Positions 29,165 to 40,553 of a DNA stretch of 64,000 nucleotides are shown here, piece after piece. A program made the translations under genes and the position numbers. The notes under the pieces are model-generated. The model did not search any database. It had not been told where the DNA came from and worked only from the letters and a program-made list of their open reading frames with translations. The DNA comes from Heterocephalus glaber (lineage: Eukaryota > Chordata > Mammalia > Rodentia > Bathyergidae), in NCBI RefSeq assembly GCF_000247695.1, contig NW_004624743.1, forward strand, positions 6,882,526 through 6,946,525. Direction: 5' to 3'. The stretch's first letter is position 1; every line of letters starts with the position of its first letter.

Positions 29165-30900
29165 CTGAGGAGTCCAAAGTAGTGCAGCAGTGGGCCTAAC
29201 TACTAGTTTAAAGGAATCAATGCTGTGTATCCTAACAGCAATATTCCTCTCTTGGGAACCAAGACCTCTGGGCTAATAGAACATAAAGTCATGGAACAGG
29301 AGGCGCAGATTTTGTAATAGTGCATGATGCCATTCCAATTTTCACCCTTCAATTCCCAGATCTATGAATCTTTGCTATAGAAGAAACAGATCCATGTATT
29401 AGATGTCAATATGGAGCCTGTGCAACTTTCTGAAGAACTTTGCCCTAGCCTTGCAAAGGTACCGATACCCAGCTCATGCTATAACTGAGTCCTTGTCATC
29501 ACATTTCACTATTCTATCCAACCGGCTGCTTTGGGATACTGGGGAATATGGACCTATACATCGCACAAGTATGGAAGCCATTACCATACTCCTGTTATTG
29601 TGACACGAGTTCCTTGATCAGAAGTAATCCTGTGTGGAATAAGGCACCATTGGACATGGCATTCTGTGAGTTCATGAGTCATTGCTTTGGCCAAAATACT
29701 TCATGCGTAGAAGGTAAATCCATATCTAGAGTAAGAGCCTCCAAGTTCCTAGCTTACAGAGAGGAGCCGTCACAAAGTTCTCCAAGGATACTAGGATTCC
29801 CTCCCAAATTTATTTCTCTCAGTATTGCTGAAAGCTATCCCTCTGGACTCGTCCATTGTGGGTGAGTAGGTCTTAAATGACAAATCTCCACCATAACATT
29901 TCAATCTCCTTGAGCCTTTGAATCCTTTTTCCGTAATGAAATTAAGGCAAGTCCAGCACTTCCAGTTCCCTTACTGTGAGCTCTCTTTTGGAACATGTTC
30001 AGGAAACCAACCAAACTGTTAGAGCTCTTTCTATCTTTCTGAGCTGTAACGCTAAGCACAAAACTTCTGCTTTGTGAGTCCACATCAAGAAATTTTGCCT
30101 GATCCAATTTTAAATTCCTTCTACCATTGGCCCACATTTTCAGTTTCCATTCCAACACATAGACCTCTGCCTGTGTAAATTAGAAAACCCAAGTAGCCCT
30201 TCTGAAGTATAGAATAGCTTATATGGGTCACAATTTGTATTTCACCTTTAGGCCTACAAGCCAAGAGGAAGGCGGTGAGTCTTGAAAAAGAATCAGCATT
30301 GTTTTGCAAAGCAGTTGTTACAAGGGAAGGCATTACAGACTTTCAGGCCCTCAAGGTTTAATCTTCTCAATCTGGAGTGGAGAGGTTGGTGCCACACAGG
30401 TGAGGGCTGTTCTGTTTTCATTGGAGATAGGTAAGCCCTATCCACTGGCAAAGACTCATCAGAATTTAGGGACCCAGTGTTCTCAGCTTCATCCAGATCT
30501 TCCACACATCCCCAGCATATAGGATCTCATTCTTTCCCAGACAGTGCCCTCACCTTAACAATCTGTATCATGGGAGGCTGGGAGTTCAACTTGAAATGCG
30601 ATTCAGTCAGTCACAGGATGAGATGCTGCATTTGATTTTTAACCATCTCAGCCTTGAAGCTAAAGGAGACCAGAGTATGTCAGGGCATACAGGGAAATCA
30701 TCGGATCATTTCTGTAGCAGCCGAGTTGAGAAATTAAATCTCTAAACCCATCCTTTTCTTTCTTACTTTTGTTCCAGCCAACCCTATTAGACTGGCTAGA
30801 TATCCCAAGGAAGTTCAACAGTATCATATCCAGAACCACTCAGCCCCTTGCTTCTCAAAAGTTGTTGGCCAGAAGTATCCAATGCAGATATTTCTGTCTC
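29165..30900 (-). mobile_element. Probable ERVL interior, degraded
   Basis: Text such as 'tacatcgcacaagtatggaa' and 'gacacgagttccttgatcag' resembles retroviral pol-derived repeat DNA in reverse orientation. Placement between LTRs fits. Frames on both strands are broken and no catalytic motif can be read. Confidence 0.35.
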
Positions 30901-30924
30901 TTTATAGTGGGTTTGTGTCCTGGA

Positions 30925-31340
30925 CTATCAGCACCCTTACACACATATTTATTATAAGGAATCGGCTCACAATTACTGAGGCTTGAGAAACACCACAATC
31001 TGAACTATTTTCTGCGTGCTGGAGTCCAGGAGAATGGGGATGTATTTCCAGTACTCTGAGGGCCTGAGAACGAGGAGAGCCAAGGGTGCAAGTTCCAGAG
31101 TGGGTAAAGGCGAGAGATACAGTCACAGACGGAGAATGGACTCTCCCTTACCTGGCTTTTCTTATTTTTCTGTTTTGTCCTTCAATAGCTTGCCTGTGGC
31201 CCACTTTGTATCAGAGGGAGCTACCTTCTTCCCTCAGCCCGCTGGTTCCCAGTTAATCTCCTCCAGAAACACCTGTACAGACACACCCGGAACAAAGGAT
31301 CAGAGCACCTCACCTGGTCAAGTGGGCGCAGGGAGTGAAG
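30925..31340 (-). mobile_element. MLT2-like ERVL LTR, minus strand
   Basis: The plus strand reads the reverse MLT2 pattern: 'tatttattataaggaatcgg', 'gggcctgagaacgaggagag', then 'cctccagaaacacctgtaca' and 'gacacacccgg'. It would be the 5' LTR of the degraded interior at 29165-30900. Confidence 0.6.
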
Positions 31341-31659
31341 CCTCACAGAAACTGGTCATTCCAGGGGAACGCAGCCACTCCCCCTTGTCTGATCTCAACT
31401 ACAGAACTCATGGTAAAAACAACAGAAGTCAGAGCTCAGGAGTTGAGATGGGCCACGTGGCCTGCAAACCTAACATCTGTACTAACTGACATCTCGTAGG
31501 AAATGCTTTGCTCACCATTGTCATAAGACACTGCTTTCCCAGTTTTAATATGCACACAGATCATCTAGGTTCCTTGTTTCAAGTGTCGATTACTTCCACA
31601 CTCTCCAAGTGCTTCAGTTTACTGTGAACTCTTCCTTGTGTTACTCATCTGTCTATTCG

Positions 31660-31766
31660 ATATTGTTGTGCATGTGCGTGTGTGTGTGCATGTGCATGTA
31701 CACACTGAGGATGAAACTCAAAGGCCTCTCATTTGCTAACCAAATGCTTTATCCAGCCCTTCTCTG
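31660..31766 (-). repeat. (TG)n run plus worn ID-type SINE
   Basis: A TG-rich tail (31667-31705) is followed by a decayed inverted SINE, 'ctgaggatgaaactca' to 'ttatccagcccttc'. Confidence 0.45.
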
Positions 31767-33040
31767 ATATTTTGAAAAAGTATGTTACAATCTTAACACT
31801 TCCTAAAGATTTTAACTCCTTCCAAGCAGGAATACTCTTTTTAGATATCTACTATACTTATATAATACCTTACATATAGAAAATATTATTCAAATATTCA
31901 TTAAGCTAATTACTGTCCCACATCTAGAAAAGACACTTTTTATCAATAGGACACCACCACCACAGTAAGTGACATAGTATTCTTATCCAGTGACATATTT
32001 TTAGAACTAATTTATTATTTTTCTCCTCAATAGTTTTAATACATCTCAATGGTAAGGATTATGTTTCTTCTTGAACAAAAACAGTGTTGAAGTAAACTCA
32101 AAGTCTTTGGATTCCTGTATCAAATTAGACTATGGGACTGAGATTTAAACTTGATTCATTTTTGAGACATAAAGTACACCTTAATTATGAACTGAAAAAC
32201 TGCTTACTGTGCAAATTATCTGAAGGCTGGAGAATTAGAAATGCAATGTTCATTTCCTAGTTTAATAGTCTCATTTTCAGAATTTGCTTGAAGAGATATT
32301 GATAAATTGCAATAGCCAATCATGTATGAAAGTTTACAGACTATGAGAGTGTTTTATTTTGCCATTAAGAATCATACATTTCAGCTTTTAAAGAGAATTG
32401 TGTGAGTAGTTAAATAAGATGAGAAACTTCTACAGTCATAAAAAATAGTCAATTTATTTTCCCCTCCTTCTATTCAATATAAATCTCAACCTGAATTATT
32501 TCAGTATATCCCAAGAATAAGGGTAGTATGATTTGGAGACTACTTTTAACGAATTCTATAAATAGATATAAAAAGCAGTTGTAAGTATTTAACATTTCAA
32601 AAGCCCTTAGAGCAAAACTATACAATATCTCTACCCAAAATTTTAGGTGACCATTTTACTATTTGATACATTTTGGACCTGATAAATGCCAATAAATACC
32701 TTTTTCATAAATGTTGTATCCAAGAAAAAATTGTACAGAAAATTTACATGTAAAGCACTATATTGGATTTTAAGAAAGTATTTGACTCTTAAGTATTTCC
32801 GAGTATTGGCACATTATTTTTCTAATCAACACATTACTTTTGGATTATTTATTTATTTCTACTAGTATCTTCATATTAAAGCCATCAGGATTTGAAAGAA
32901 AGAGCAGTCAGCCTCTTGGTACAGCACAGTTTATCCACATGGGGGAGCCATGTGGATGGTTCCTGGAGACATCAATTTATTTATACTCATTATTTTGAAA
33001 TAACTCATGATAAATCCAACCCACCAAATTTCTTGTACTG
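31767..33040. other. Intergenic, nothing recognised
   Basis: Very AT-rich. No supported feature. Confidence 0.5.
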
Positions 33041-33044
33041 CCAT

Positions 33045-33118
33045 GCGGTTTTCTCTAGCACCATTAGTTTAGTTCCTGCACGCAGTTTTCTCTAGTTCCA
33101 TTAATTTAGCTCCAGTCA
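33045..33118. repeat. 37-base tandem duplication
   Basis: Units at 33045-33081 and 33082-33118 share 'ttttctctag', 'ccatta' and 'tttag' in register, at about 80% identity. Confidence 0.75.
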
Positions 33119-33129
33119 ACCTTCTCTAA

Positions 33130-33290
33130 CAGAGATTCTCCAAGCCTTGCTGTACCCAGGGCAATTTTTAAAAAGCCCTTATGCCGGTGTTCCACATGAA
33201 CCTACTTATACAGGAATCTCTCAGGGTGGAGTCTGGACACTGACATGTCCAAAGGCTTCGCAGGTGATTCTATCAGGAAAGCAAGACTGG
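33130..33290. mobile_element. MER5-like hAT relic
   Basis: The order of 'gagattctccaagccttgct', 'gcaatttttaaaaagccc' and 'gcaggtgattctatcagg' follows the MER5A pattern. Confidence 0.5.
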
Positions 33291-33329
33291 AAACCAACGC
33301 TCTCTGCTAACACTGCAGATATCCTTTTC

Positions 33330-33600
33330 CTTTATAAATCTAATCACACCGCTCCTCTAGTAGAATTGTTCCTTGGCTCCTCAACTTTAGGATACAATCA
33401 CCCTCCTTAATAATAAACAATGCCCTGCACCATCTGACCACTGCCTTTCCAGAATTATCGCCCGGGTGCTCTGCTCTCAGCACTCGCAGAGATTCACCTG
33501 CAGAACTGCTTGCAGGCTTCGAAGCCCACCAGGCTTCTTCTCACCTCCAGGCTTATAGGCACTAATTGATATTGACTGAATGACTAAATGAATAATTTAA
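33330..33600 (+). mobile_element. L2 LINE relic
   Basis: Text 'caccgctcctctagtagaat', 'caatgccctgcaccatctga', 'ccactgcctttccag' follows the conserved L2 3' region. Ends with 'ttgactgaatgactaaatga' like the L2 terminus. Confidence 0.6.
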
Positions 33601-34406
33601 AATGGCTTTCTCTTATTTAGGACACCAGTGTTTATTTCTGTCAAGCAGCTTGCAAGTTTTGCTTACCTTTCAGTGGCTTAGAGTACAGAATGTGGCATCC
33701 GATCAACCAACAAGCTGTTCTGTATATTTTAAACCACTGTGTTCTGCCAACTTATTCAACTCAAAGGCAACATTTAAAACTTCCTTAGGAACATCTGCTT
33801 CTGAATTGTATTTCTTTCTAATCTAAATTTCCCAACTCTTAACATTTGTATTCAAGGCAAGAGAACGGACTGCTTGCATGTGGGTGACGGTACAGATATT
33901 GTTCAAATTGGGGGGGCCCTTGTACTCCCTGTGTACTCTTTCACAATCATTGCCCTTATAATGGTTCTCATTCTAGAAATGCCCTGACTTAACTGAACTA
34001 GATTTTAAAAGCGGGATATTTTTGAGGAGTTAGTGGTGTGATTTTAGTTGGGTCCTCCTCCTTTAGGCAAAAGGCACAATGCCTAAAGGATTACAATGCT
34101 TGCAGGGGTCCATGGACCTATTTGGTGGCTTAGAAATCAGAAGACACAAATATTCGGGTGAAAGAAACTGTATCTAATACAAAAAATGGCTCCATTCATC
34201 TTTATGCCAATGTAGTGGTAAAATAGTAGTAGTTACTTCTATGGAATAAGAGGCCAAGAAAGTCCTGTGGCCCTCATTTCAGGCAAACTAGGCAGGATGC
34301 TTCCAGCTTTAGAATAGCTCCTTTTTTATGTCTTACAGATGATGTGATACTGTTAGCAGCTACTAAATGTCTTGGTCTATATTCTCAGACCATCAATATC
34401 TATTTC
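33601..34406. other. Intergenic, nothing recognised
   Basis: No supported feature. Confidence 0.5.
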
Positions 34407-34622
34407 AGTAGTGTTTTTCTTTTTCTTTTCTTTTGGTTTTTCAGTACTGGGGATTGAACCTAGGGCTTTCACACTGAACTACAACCCCAGAGTTGTATTT
34501 TGTTTTAAAACAGGGTCTCCCTAAGTTGCTGAGTTACCCAGGCTTGGCTTAAATGTGTGATCCTCCCACCTCAGCTCCCAGCGTGCTGGAATTCACAGGA
34601 ATGTGACACTGTGCCCAGCTCC
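34407..34622 (-). repeat. B1-dID composite SINE
   Basis: The minus strand has a B1 half and an ID half; on plus, 'gtactggggattgaacctag', 'cactgaactacaaccccaga', then 'acagggtctccctaagttgc' and 'gtgcccagct'. Confidence 0.85.
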
Positions 34623-36971
34623 CAGTAGATTATTTTTTTATTTTTAATTCCCAAGAGAAGTGGAGTTAGTTGAGTGTGGGCATATGTCAAACACTGTAAA
34701 ATGTACCTCTAATCTTCCCTCCAAGTTGATTCTTCACAGTAGCACATAACTTTCTTAAATTGAAGTAAGTCATTTGGCATGTAAAACTTTTTTTTCAACA
34801 AACACATCTTGATGTTGCTCTGATAAACAGATGCCAGTATTAGCAATGTCCTAAAGACAATACTGTTCTGTCATGTATACACGATAATATTCAAAAGTGG
34901 TCGTCTAAAATGCCCTTTGGTGAGAGAGTTTGGCAGGGTTTTCAAGTTCATGAAAATACATGTTTTCGAAAGTGTTAATCATTGTAAAGAGCTCACATTT
35001 AGATGAACACTTTTTACAATAAAATTCATGATTAGAATATGGATGATATTTATGTGCAATACTAAACAAGTGATTTTGCTTTTTTAATGTAAATTCAGAC
35101 ATGCTGCTGAATCAATTAATGAGTGTTTCTGTGACACTGAATAGGCTTAATGTAATTCTTTATTAAAGATAAATAACCAACTCTGCTGCTTTTATTGGCT
35201 GTACTGTGGAATCCCTTCTTGGCAAGCGGAATATCTTAGGGTTGATGATCCTTGATAACTGCAATGTGTTTAGAATATGTTTCTTGGTGATACAAAGCAT
35301 TTTTTAAAATCCTCGGTGCCAGGCTCATAAAGAGTAGGAGGCTCTTAGCTATGTGGGTTCTGTCTTTCTGGATGGCATTCAAATTGCATACTTGGATAAC
35401 AGTTCCCTTCTGTCTTTGCAAAAACTAAAGCAGTGATACTGATAGGGGTATTTCATAGTTTTAAAGATGGACTCACAATTGTTTAACCTACTGTAGTGAA
35501 AGTTCACTGCTTGGTTCACCTGGTATCTTTCCCTTCTTCTGGGATGAATGCCTTGCATTTAATAGCGGTTACTAATCATAGTACACTGTGGCACAGTGAT
35601 TAGCCCAAGAAGTGGGCACTTGACATGTCTTGCCAATCAGACTCCTCCTAAGGATTTAAACTTAAACTAGAAATGTTAGCCCTTTTCTCTCCAGTGGGGA
35701 GATATGGGAATGTTAATCCAGGATTTGCAAATGCAGTGTTGAGCCTCGGACTGAGATGTCTATGCAGATAGAGGAATAAAAGACAAACAGAAACTAAAGG
35801 AAAGACAAGAAATGCAGTCCCGAGAAGGGTGTTCCCGTCTCTAGTTTCATTTCCTGAGGTCTTTGAGAACCTCGTTTTTTGCCATTCTTGGCCTTCTTCT
35901 CTGATCTATGAGCTAATTCACTGCTCTTTGGGAATATCTACAAATACACTCCCTTCTCCAATAGCACCTTCCTTATTCTAAGCTTAACTCCATCCATACC
36001 TTTAAGTAGAATGTTTAAAATATTAAGTAAGGATGAAGTATTAGACATGTTGTTAATTAGCTGAAACATACTGATGACAATAGGATTTTAGAATAAGATG
36101 AGAAGATACATCAAACATTTGGCCAATGCCTGACATACATTAAGTACAAAGTTATCATTGTTAATTATTTTCTTTCTTGATTACATGTATAACATATACT
36201 TTGAAAATTATCCTAATGAGTATATATGATTAGACTATTTAGGATTCTTAGTTTCACAATACAGAAAGCCAATTTGGGTACATTTTCTGAAAACAGCCTA
36301 AGTAGCCATTCAATTGAGGGGAACCCTCCCTGGCCCATCCCTAGAGAGTGTAGAATCCTGGGGGGAAATGGTTTTGGTCAGATCACTATCTATGTGGTTA
36401 ATTTGACTTTAAAATGTGTCATGAAATTCACAGGCCCGTGTGAGGTATATTAATGAAGATTAAGAATAATGAGTCAAGATTTTTGTATATTTGTTTATTG
36501 GCTAATCAGTGCCCCTGAAAATTCTTTGAGGAGTTTGCCATGGACTGTGAAGTTTCTGAGAGTCTACTCTCCATCTAAGAGGTTATTTCCCTCAAAGAAT
36601 TCTATTACTTTAATTCTAGCAGAAGCCTGGAGACTCCTCAGTTAGAGACAAAGGACTTACTTATTCCTTACAAGGCGAAGCAAGGAACATCAGCATATTT
36701 GCTTGATTCGTCAGAGATTGATGAGGTGGGTCAGGAAAGCCCTGCATATAGCAGGAGAGTCCAAGGGCCCAGGGTCCAGTGACCAGTTACCAAAACTATT
36801 TGGTATCAGGGGACGAATAAATCCTGTAATCTGGTACATGAGCAAGAATGTGCAGGATTACTCAGCACCACGGTAGGATAAACTTTCTCAGTAGTATCTT
36901 GGCTTATCTCCTGCTCAGTCCAGGAATGATCTCTTCATATTCTTTATTAACAAATGCACAATTCCTGGTTC
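34623..36971. other. Intergenic, mostly nothing recognised
   Basis: A short MIR-like scrap lies near 36118-36170. No gene evidence. A block at 36480-36960 has moderate GC but no recognisable content. Confidence 0.45.
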
Positions 36972-37335
36972 TTACAGTTTATATCTAGATGCCCCTCAAG
37001 AGCCTCATGTGCTAATGGGTAGGGCTCTTGGAAGGTGACTGGATTATGGAGGCATATAGCTGGCTTGCTCTTAGAAGGTGGGGTCTTGTCCGAAGAGTTG
37101 GGTCATTGGAGGTGTGACCTGGACAGGTTTATCTTCCTTCCTGGTTCCTCCCTTCACTCTCTGCTTCTGGATCATCATGGAATCAGCAGCTGTCCTCCAT
37201 CCAAGCCTTCCCACCATGCCTTTCTGCCTTGTGGCTGGCCAACTATGGACTAAAAACTCACAAAAATAAACCTTTGCACCCTTACTGTGTGGGTGTCAGG
37301 TATTGTGTCTCAGCAAGGAGGAAGTGACTAAAAGA
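36972..37335 (+). mobile_element. ERVL-MaLR solo LTR
   Basis: It resembles MST/MLT1-type LTRs: 'catgtgctaatgggtaggg', a pyrimidine-rich middle, 'ctatggactaaaaactca', 'aaaataaacctttgcaccc' and an end 'ggaagtgactaaaaga'. Confidence 0.7.
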
Positions 37336-38536
37336 CCAGCTAAGTCTTATCTCTCACTGCAAGAAAAAGGCATTAACATTGTCATTACTTATAAGACCAT
37401 GTCTTGTTGGAATCTGCCTATACTGAAAATGTAGATCTTGCTTCTGCAGTTCCCTGATCCTGTTTGTTTAATTCTAGTTATATACTTGCGCGTGATTTAG
37501 CATCCTCCATAATGCCTCCCATGATTGCTGGCTTCCAAAGGTTCTTAAAAGCTGTCACTGTGCTTCCTTCATGATGAATTTTTACCTCAGCTGTACAGAA
37601 AAATGTGAATAATTCATTTTCTACTGATGTTAAATATACCACTTGGAATTTTATAGCATGAACATAGAATAACATGCCTTTTGAAGGACATAATCACTAC
37701 ATTCCTAGAATGTGCTCTCTTCAACTGTAAACCCTCTCTCTTCTTTCTACATACTATCACCAGGAAAGAGAACAGGTACCAAGTTTAGGTAGCAAAGGAG
37801 TGGGAGAACAGCAAAAAATGAGCCAATGCATGTGAAGAGATCTATCTCAGAAAAACACTGCATTACTGCACAGATAATAGAGTAGCTATCAATCTCAAAC
37901 TCTTAAGAGTAAGTCTGACCATACCTCAACGGCTACTGGATACACAGCATAAAGCCTGAAGAGGGGGTAGGTGGTTGCCCTCAGAGTCAGCAGCTAAAGG
38001 TGTGTGGGTTAAAGCACACGCCCTGGTGCAGATCAAAGGTGATGCTGTGGTTGGAACAGGCAGCAGACACTCACAAGCCACAGGTGCAGCAGTGGATTCT
38101 TTGCAGCCCAGATTTCTAAATTTGCCTTATATTGATAATAGACTCAACCAACATTTGCTGCTTGTTGATGCCATTCTGGGAATTCCATCTTGTGAGATCC
38201 TACAAAAGGAAATCATATGCTGGCCATTAGGAGATATCTACTCTTCATTCTGCTGACTTGGAACAGGATCCAGCCAGTGGAATCTCGGGACACTCTCATC
38301 AACAGAAGTTCCAGGGATCCTTGGGCATTTGGTTGAAATTGCACCCTGGAAAAAGGGTTGGAAACTTTACCTAGGGGAGAAATGGAAGTGAAATGAGGGT
38401 CTTACAGTTCATGATCCGAGTTTAGAGAATTCTGCTTGGCTGACATGGCCACAAACTGGCATCAGAGGAGGCCTTAAAAAATTCAGAGCGAGACACATCA
38501 AAGTACGAGATTCCTAGAGAACTGTGCAGATGTATA
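37336..38536. other. Intergenic, nothing recognised
   Basis: A 93-codon frame at 37975-38256 has no known similarity and no splice or promoter context. Confidence 0.45.
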
Positions 38537-38888
38537 TGCTACAGTCTGCATGTTTGTGTCTGTGCAGAATTTGTAGATTGACATCTAACACCCAAGGCAG
38601 TCGTGTAAGGAAGTGGGGCCTTATTGTAGGTAAATAGATCAGGAAAGCACCTCAAGATCCGCATGCGGGGTTTCTGCCCTTGTGAAAATGATACAGCCCC
38701 ATCTCTCACGCTGCAAGGATGCAGATAGAAGGTGGCATCTATGAGCAGTGAGTCCTCACCAGATCCTGAACAGACCAGCTTCACCTCGGACTCTCCAGCT
38801 TCCAGATGCGTGAGGACCATGTTTCTACTGCTTATAAACCACTCACTTGGTGGTATTTTGGTTTTAGTTGCCCAAACAGACTGAGACA
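38537..38888 (+). mobile_element. MLT1A-like MaLR solo LTR
   Basis: It follows the MLT1 layout end to end: 'tgctacagtctgcatgtttg', 'gtggggccttattgtag', 'gagtcctcaccagatcctga', 'cttataaaccactcac', 'tggtattttggttttag', ending 'actgagaca'. The 116-codon minus-strand frame across it is incidental. Confidence 0.75.
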
Positions 38889-39344
38889 CGGAGCGTATCT
38901 TACCGGCATCATGCTATTGTTTCAGTTCCAACTTTTCACATTTTAGGCTTAAAAATCAGTTTATTTTGTTTCTTTTCTCCATTTTCTCTTTCAAAACATT
39001 GTGCAACTTAGAGTTTAATGATAATTTAATGTATTTCTTTTAAACTGTCAGTACTTACCCAAGAGTTTGATATTATATTTATCCACGAAAACAAAGACAT
39101 TTCATGTCATTGAGAATTGAATCAGTACTCAATAGGTAGTGTTTCAATGTTCCTCTCACTCTTGTTTAAATATGTGAATTTAATACTTGTGTTTTTTAGT
39201 TTTGCATAGATGACTCAGGTAATCTGCAGTTCATGAAATAATTTTGTGGTTAATTAGTGGAATCTGCTTATAATTGATTACTATTCCATTAAATTATTAG
39301 ATCCACTTGTATTCTGGTATTGGCTTGCTGTATGTCCACAATTT

Positions 39345-39520
39345 TATTTACTCCTCACTACAAGCCAGTAGGCATATGCAGGCCATATAAATAGCTGCCT
39401 TTGACAGACAAGGAAACGAAGATGAGTGACATTAGGTTGTCCCAGGTTATATATTTCGTGTCACAGCTACAAACAGAGCTAGGCTTACTGGACTCCTCAC
39501 TGCACGCTCTCGTGCCTTTG
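39345..39520 (-). repeat. MIR SINE
   Basis: The plus strand reads reverse MIR: 'gacagacaaggaaacgaaga', 'ttgtcccaggtta', 'acagctacaaacagagctag'. Confidence 0.65.
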
Positions 39521-39839
39521 GCAACTCCGTGTACTTTCCCCAGGCACACCTGTCATGATTAAGATAGTATTTATTCTGAGTCTTTTTTGATATTCACCAC
39601 GTCAGAAAAGATAACATGTCATTTTTCTTTCTTTCCTGACGCCTCTATTGCTTCAAGGGAATATAGTTTTAATATTCAATAGTGAATATTAAATACATCT
39701 ATTAAACATGATATATGACAAGAAACCTATATCCTGCATTCAGAGTTGTGCTGTTACCCAACATTCTGAAATATGTGTCAATGCAGAGCACACAATGGAT
39801 CCTCCTGCCAGTTACCTTTTAACTACCTAAATTTCACAG

Positions 39840-40150
39840 CGGCTCAGCTGTAGGCAGGAAGCTCTCACCGCACGTCACACTTGATGCCCACGTGTCCTTT
39901 CTTAATCCTGAAAAAAGAGCAAAAAGTAAGAGTATCCTTCCGCGGTTGGTAAGTGAAGAGCAGAACTCCGTTCCACATTTTCAATAGAAGCGGTGCTGTC
40001 ACCACCTGCCCTGGGGCTCCAGCGCTGCTTCCTGTCACCCTGCAGGATCCAGGGAACTGATAGTTTGATTAGGATCCACTAGAGAGCGCGCAGCCCAATG
40101 TTAACGTTTAGGAGGTGCTGCAGCACCGCGGGGAGCTGTGAGTGCGGAGT
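39840..40150. promoter_or_regulatory. Small CpG cluster with RE1-like motif
   Basis: About 15 CpGs lie in 310 bases, surrounded by CpG-poor AT-rich DNA. At 40119-40139 the text TGCAGCACCGCGGGGAGCTGT resembles the REST/NRSF element (CAGCACC, then CGG, then AGC in register). At 40113-40126 GGTGCTGCAGCACC is a perfect palindrome. Regulatory role is inferred. Confidence 0.35.
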
Positions 40151-40316
40151 CAGACCATGCACAGCAGCCTCTGACTTTGGTACTTAACTAATTGTGTGGC
40201 ATGGTCACCTCCCCGGTTTAAGATCCAACGTCGTGCTTTTTAGCAGAATTTCCCAAATGAAAATATTTTCGCATTCTTCTTGAAACGACTTGAGACCTAA
40301 GTTTCTTTGACAATCT

Positions 40317-40431
40317 ACTTTTTTTTTTTTTTTTTTTCCTGTTGTTCTTTTTTTTGGTACCGGGGATCGAACTCGGGACTTTGAGCTTGGGCGGCAGGCG
40401 CCAGAACCACTGAGCTAAATCCCTGGCCCGA
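40317..40431 (-). repeat. ID-type SINE with target duplication
   Basis: A long T-run precedes GGTACCGGGGATCGAAC and an inverted A-box. The flanks carry the direct repeat TGACAATCTACTTT (from 40308, and 40432-40445). Confidence 0.92.
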
Positions 40432-40473
40432 TGACAATCTACTTTTATCGTCAATATTTCAAAGCTGCTAACA

Positions 40474-40553
40474 ATGATTACTTATTTATTTGGCACTGGG
40501 GAGTGAACCCAGTACCGGGCGCGTGCTCTGCCACTGAGTTACAAATCTAGACC
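40474..40553 (-). repeat. ID-type SINE, diverged
   Basis: Reads 'ggcactggggagtgaaccca' then 'gctctgccactgagttaca' in reverse SINE orientation. Confidence 0.7.

Noticed and set aside
38539..38889. 116-codon minus-strand frame as a gene
   Set aside because: It is antisense to a full MLT1A-like LTR.
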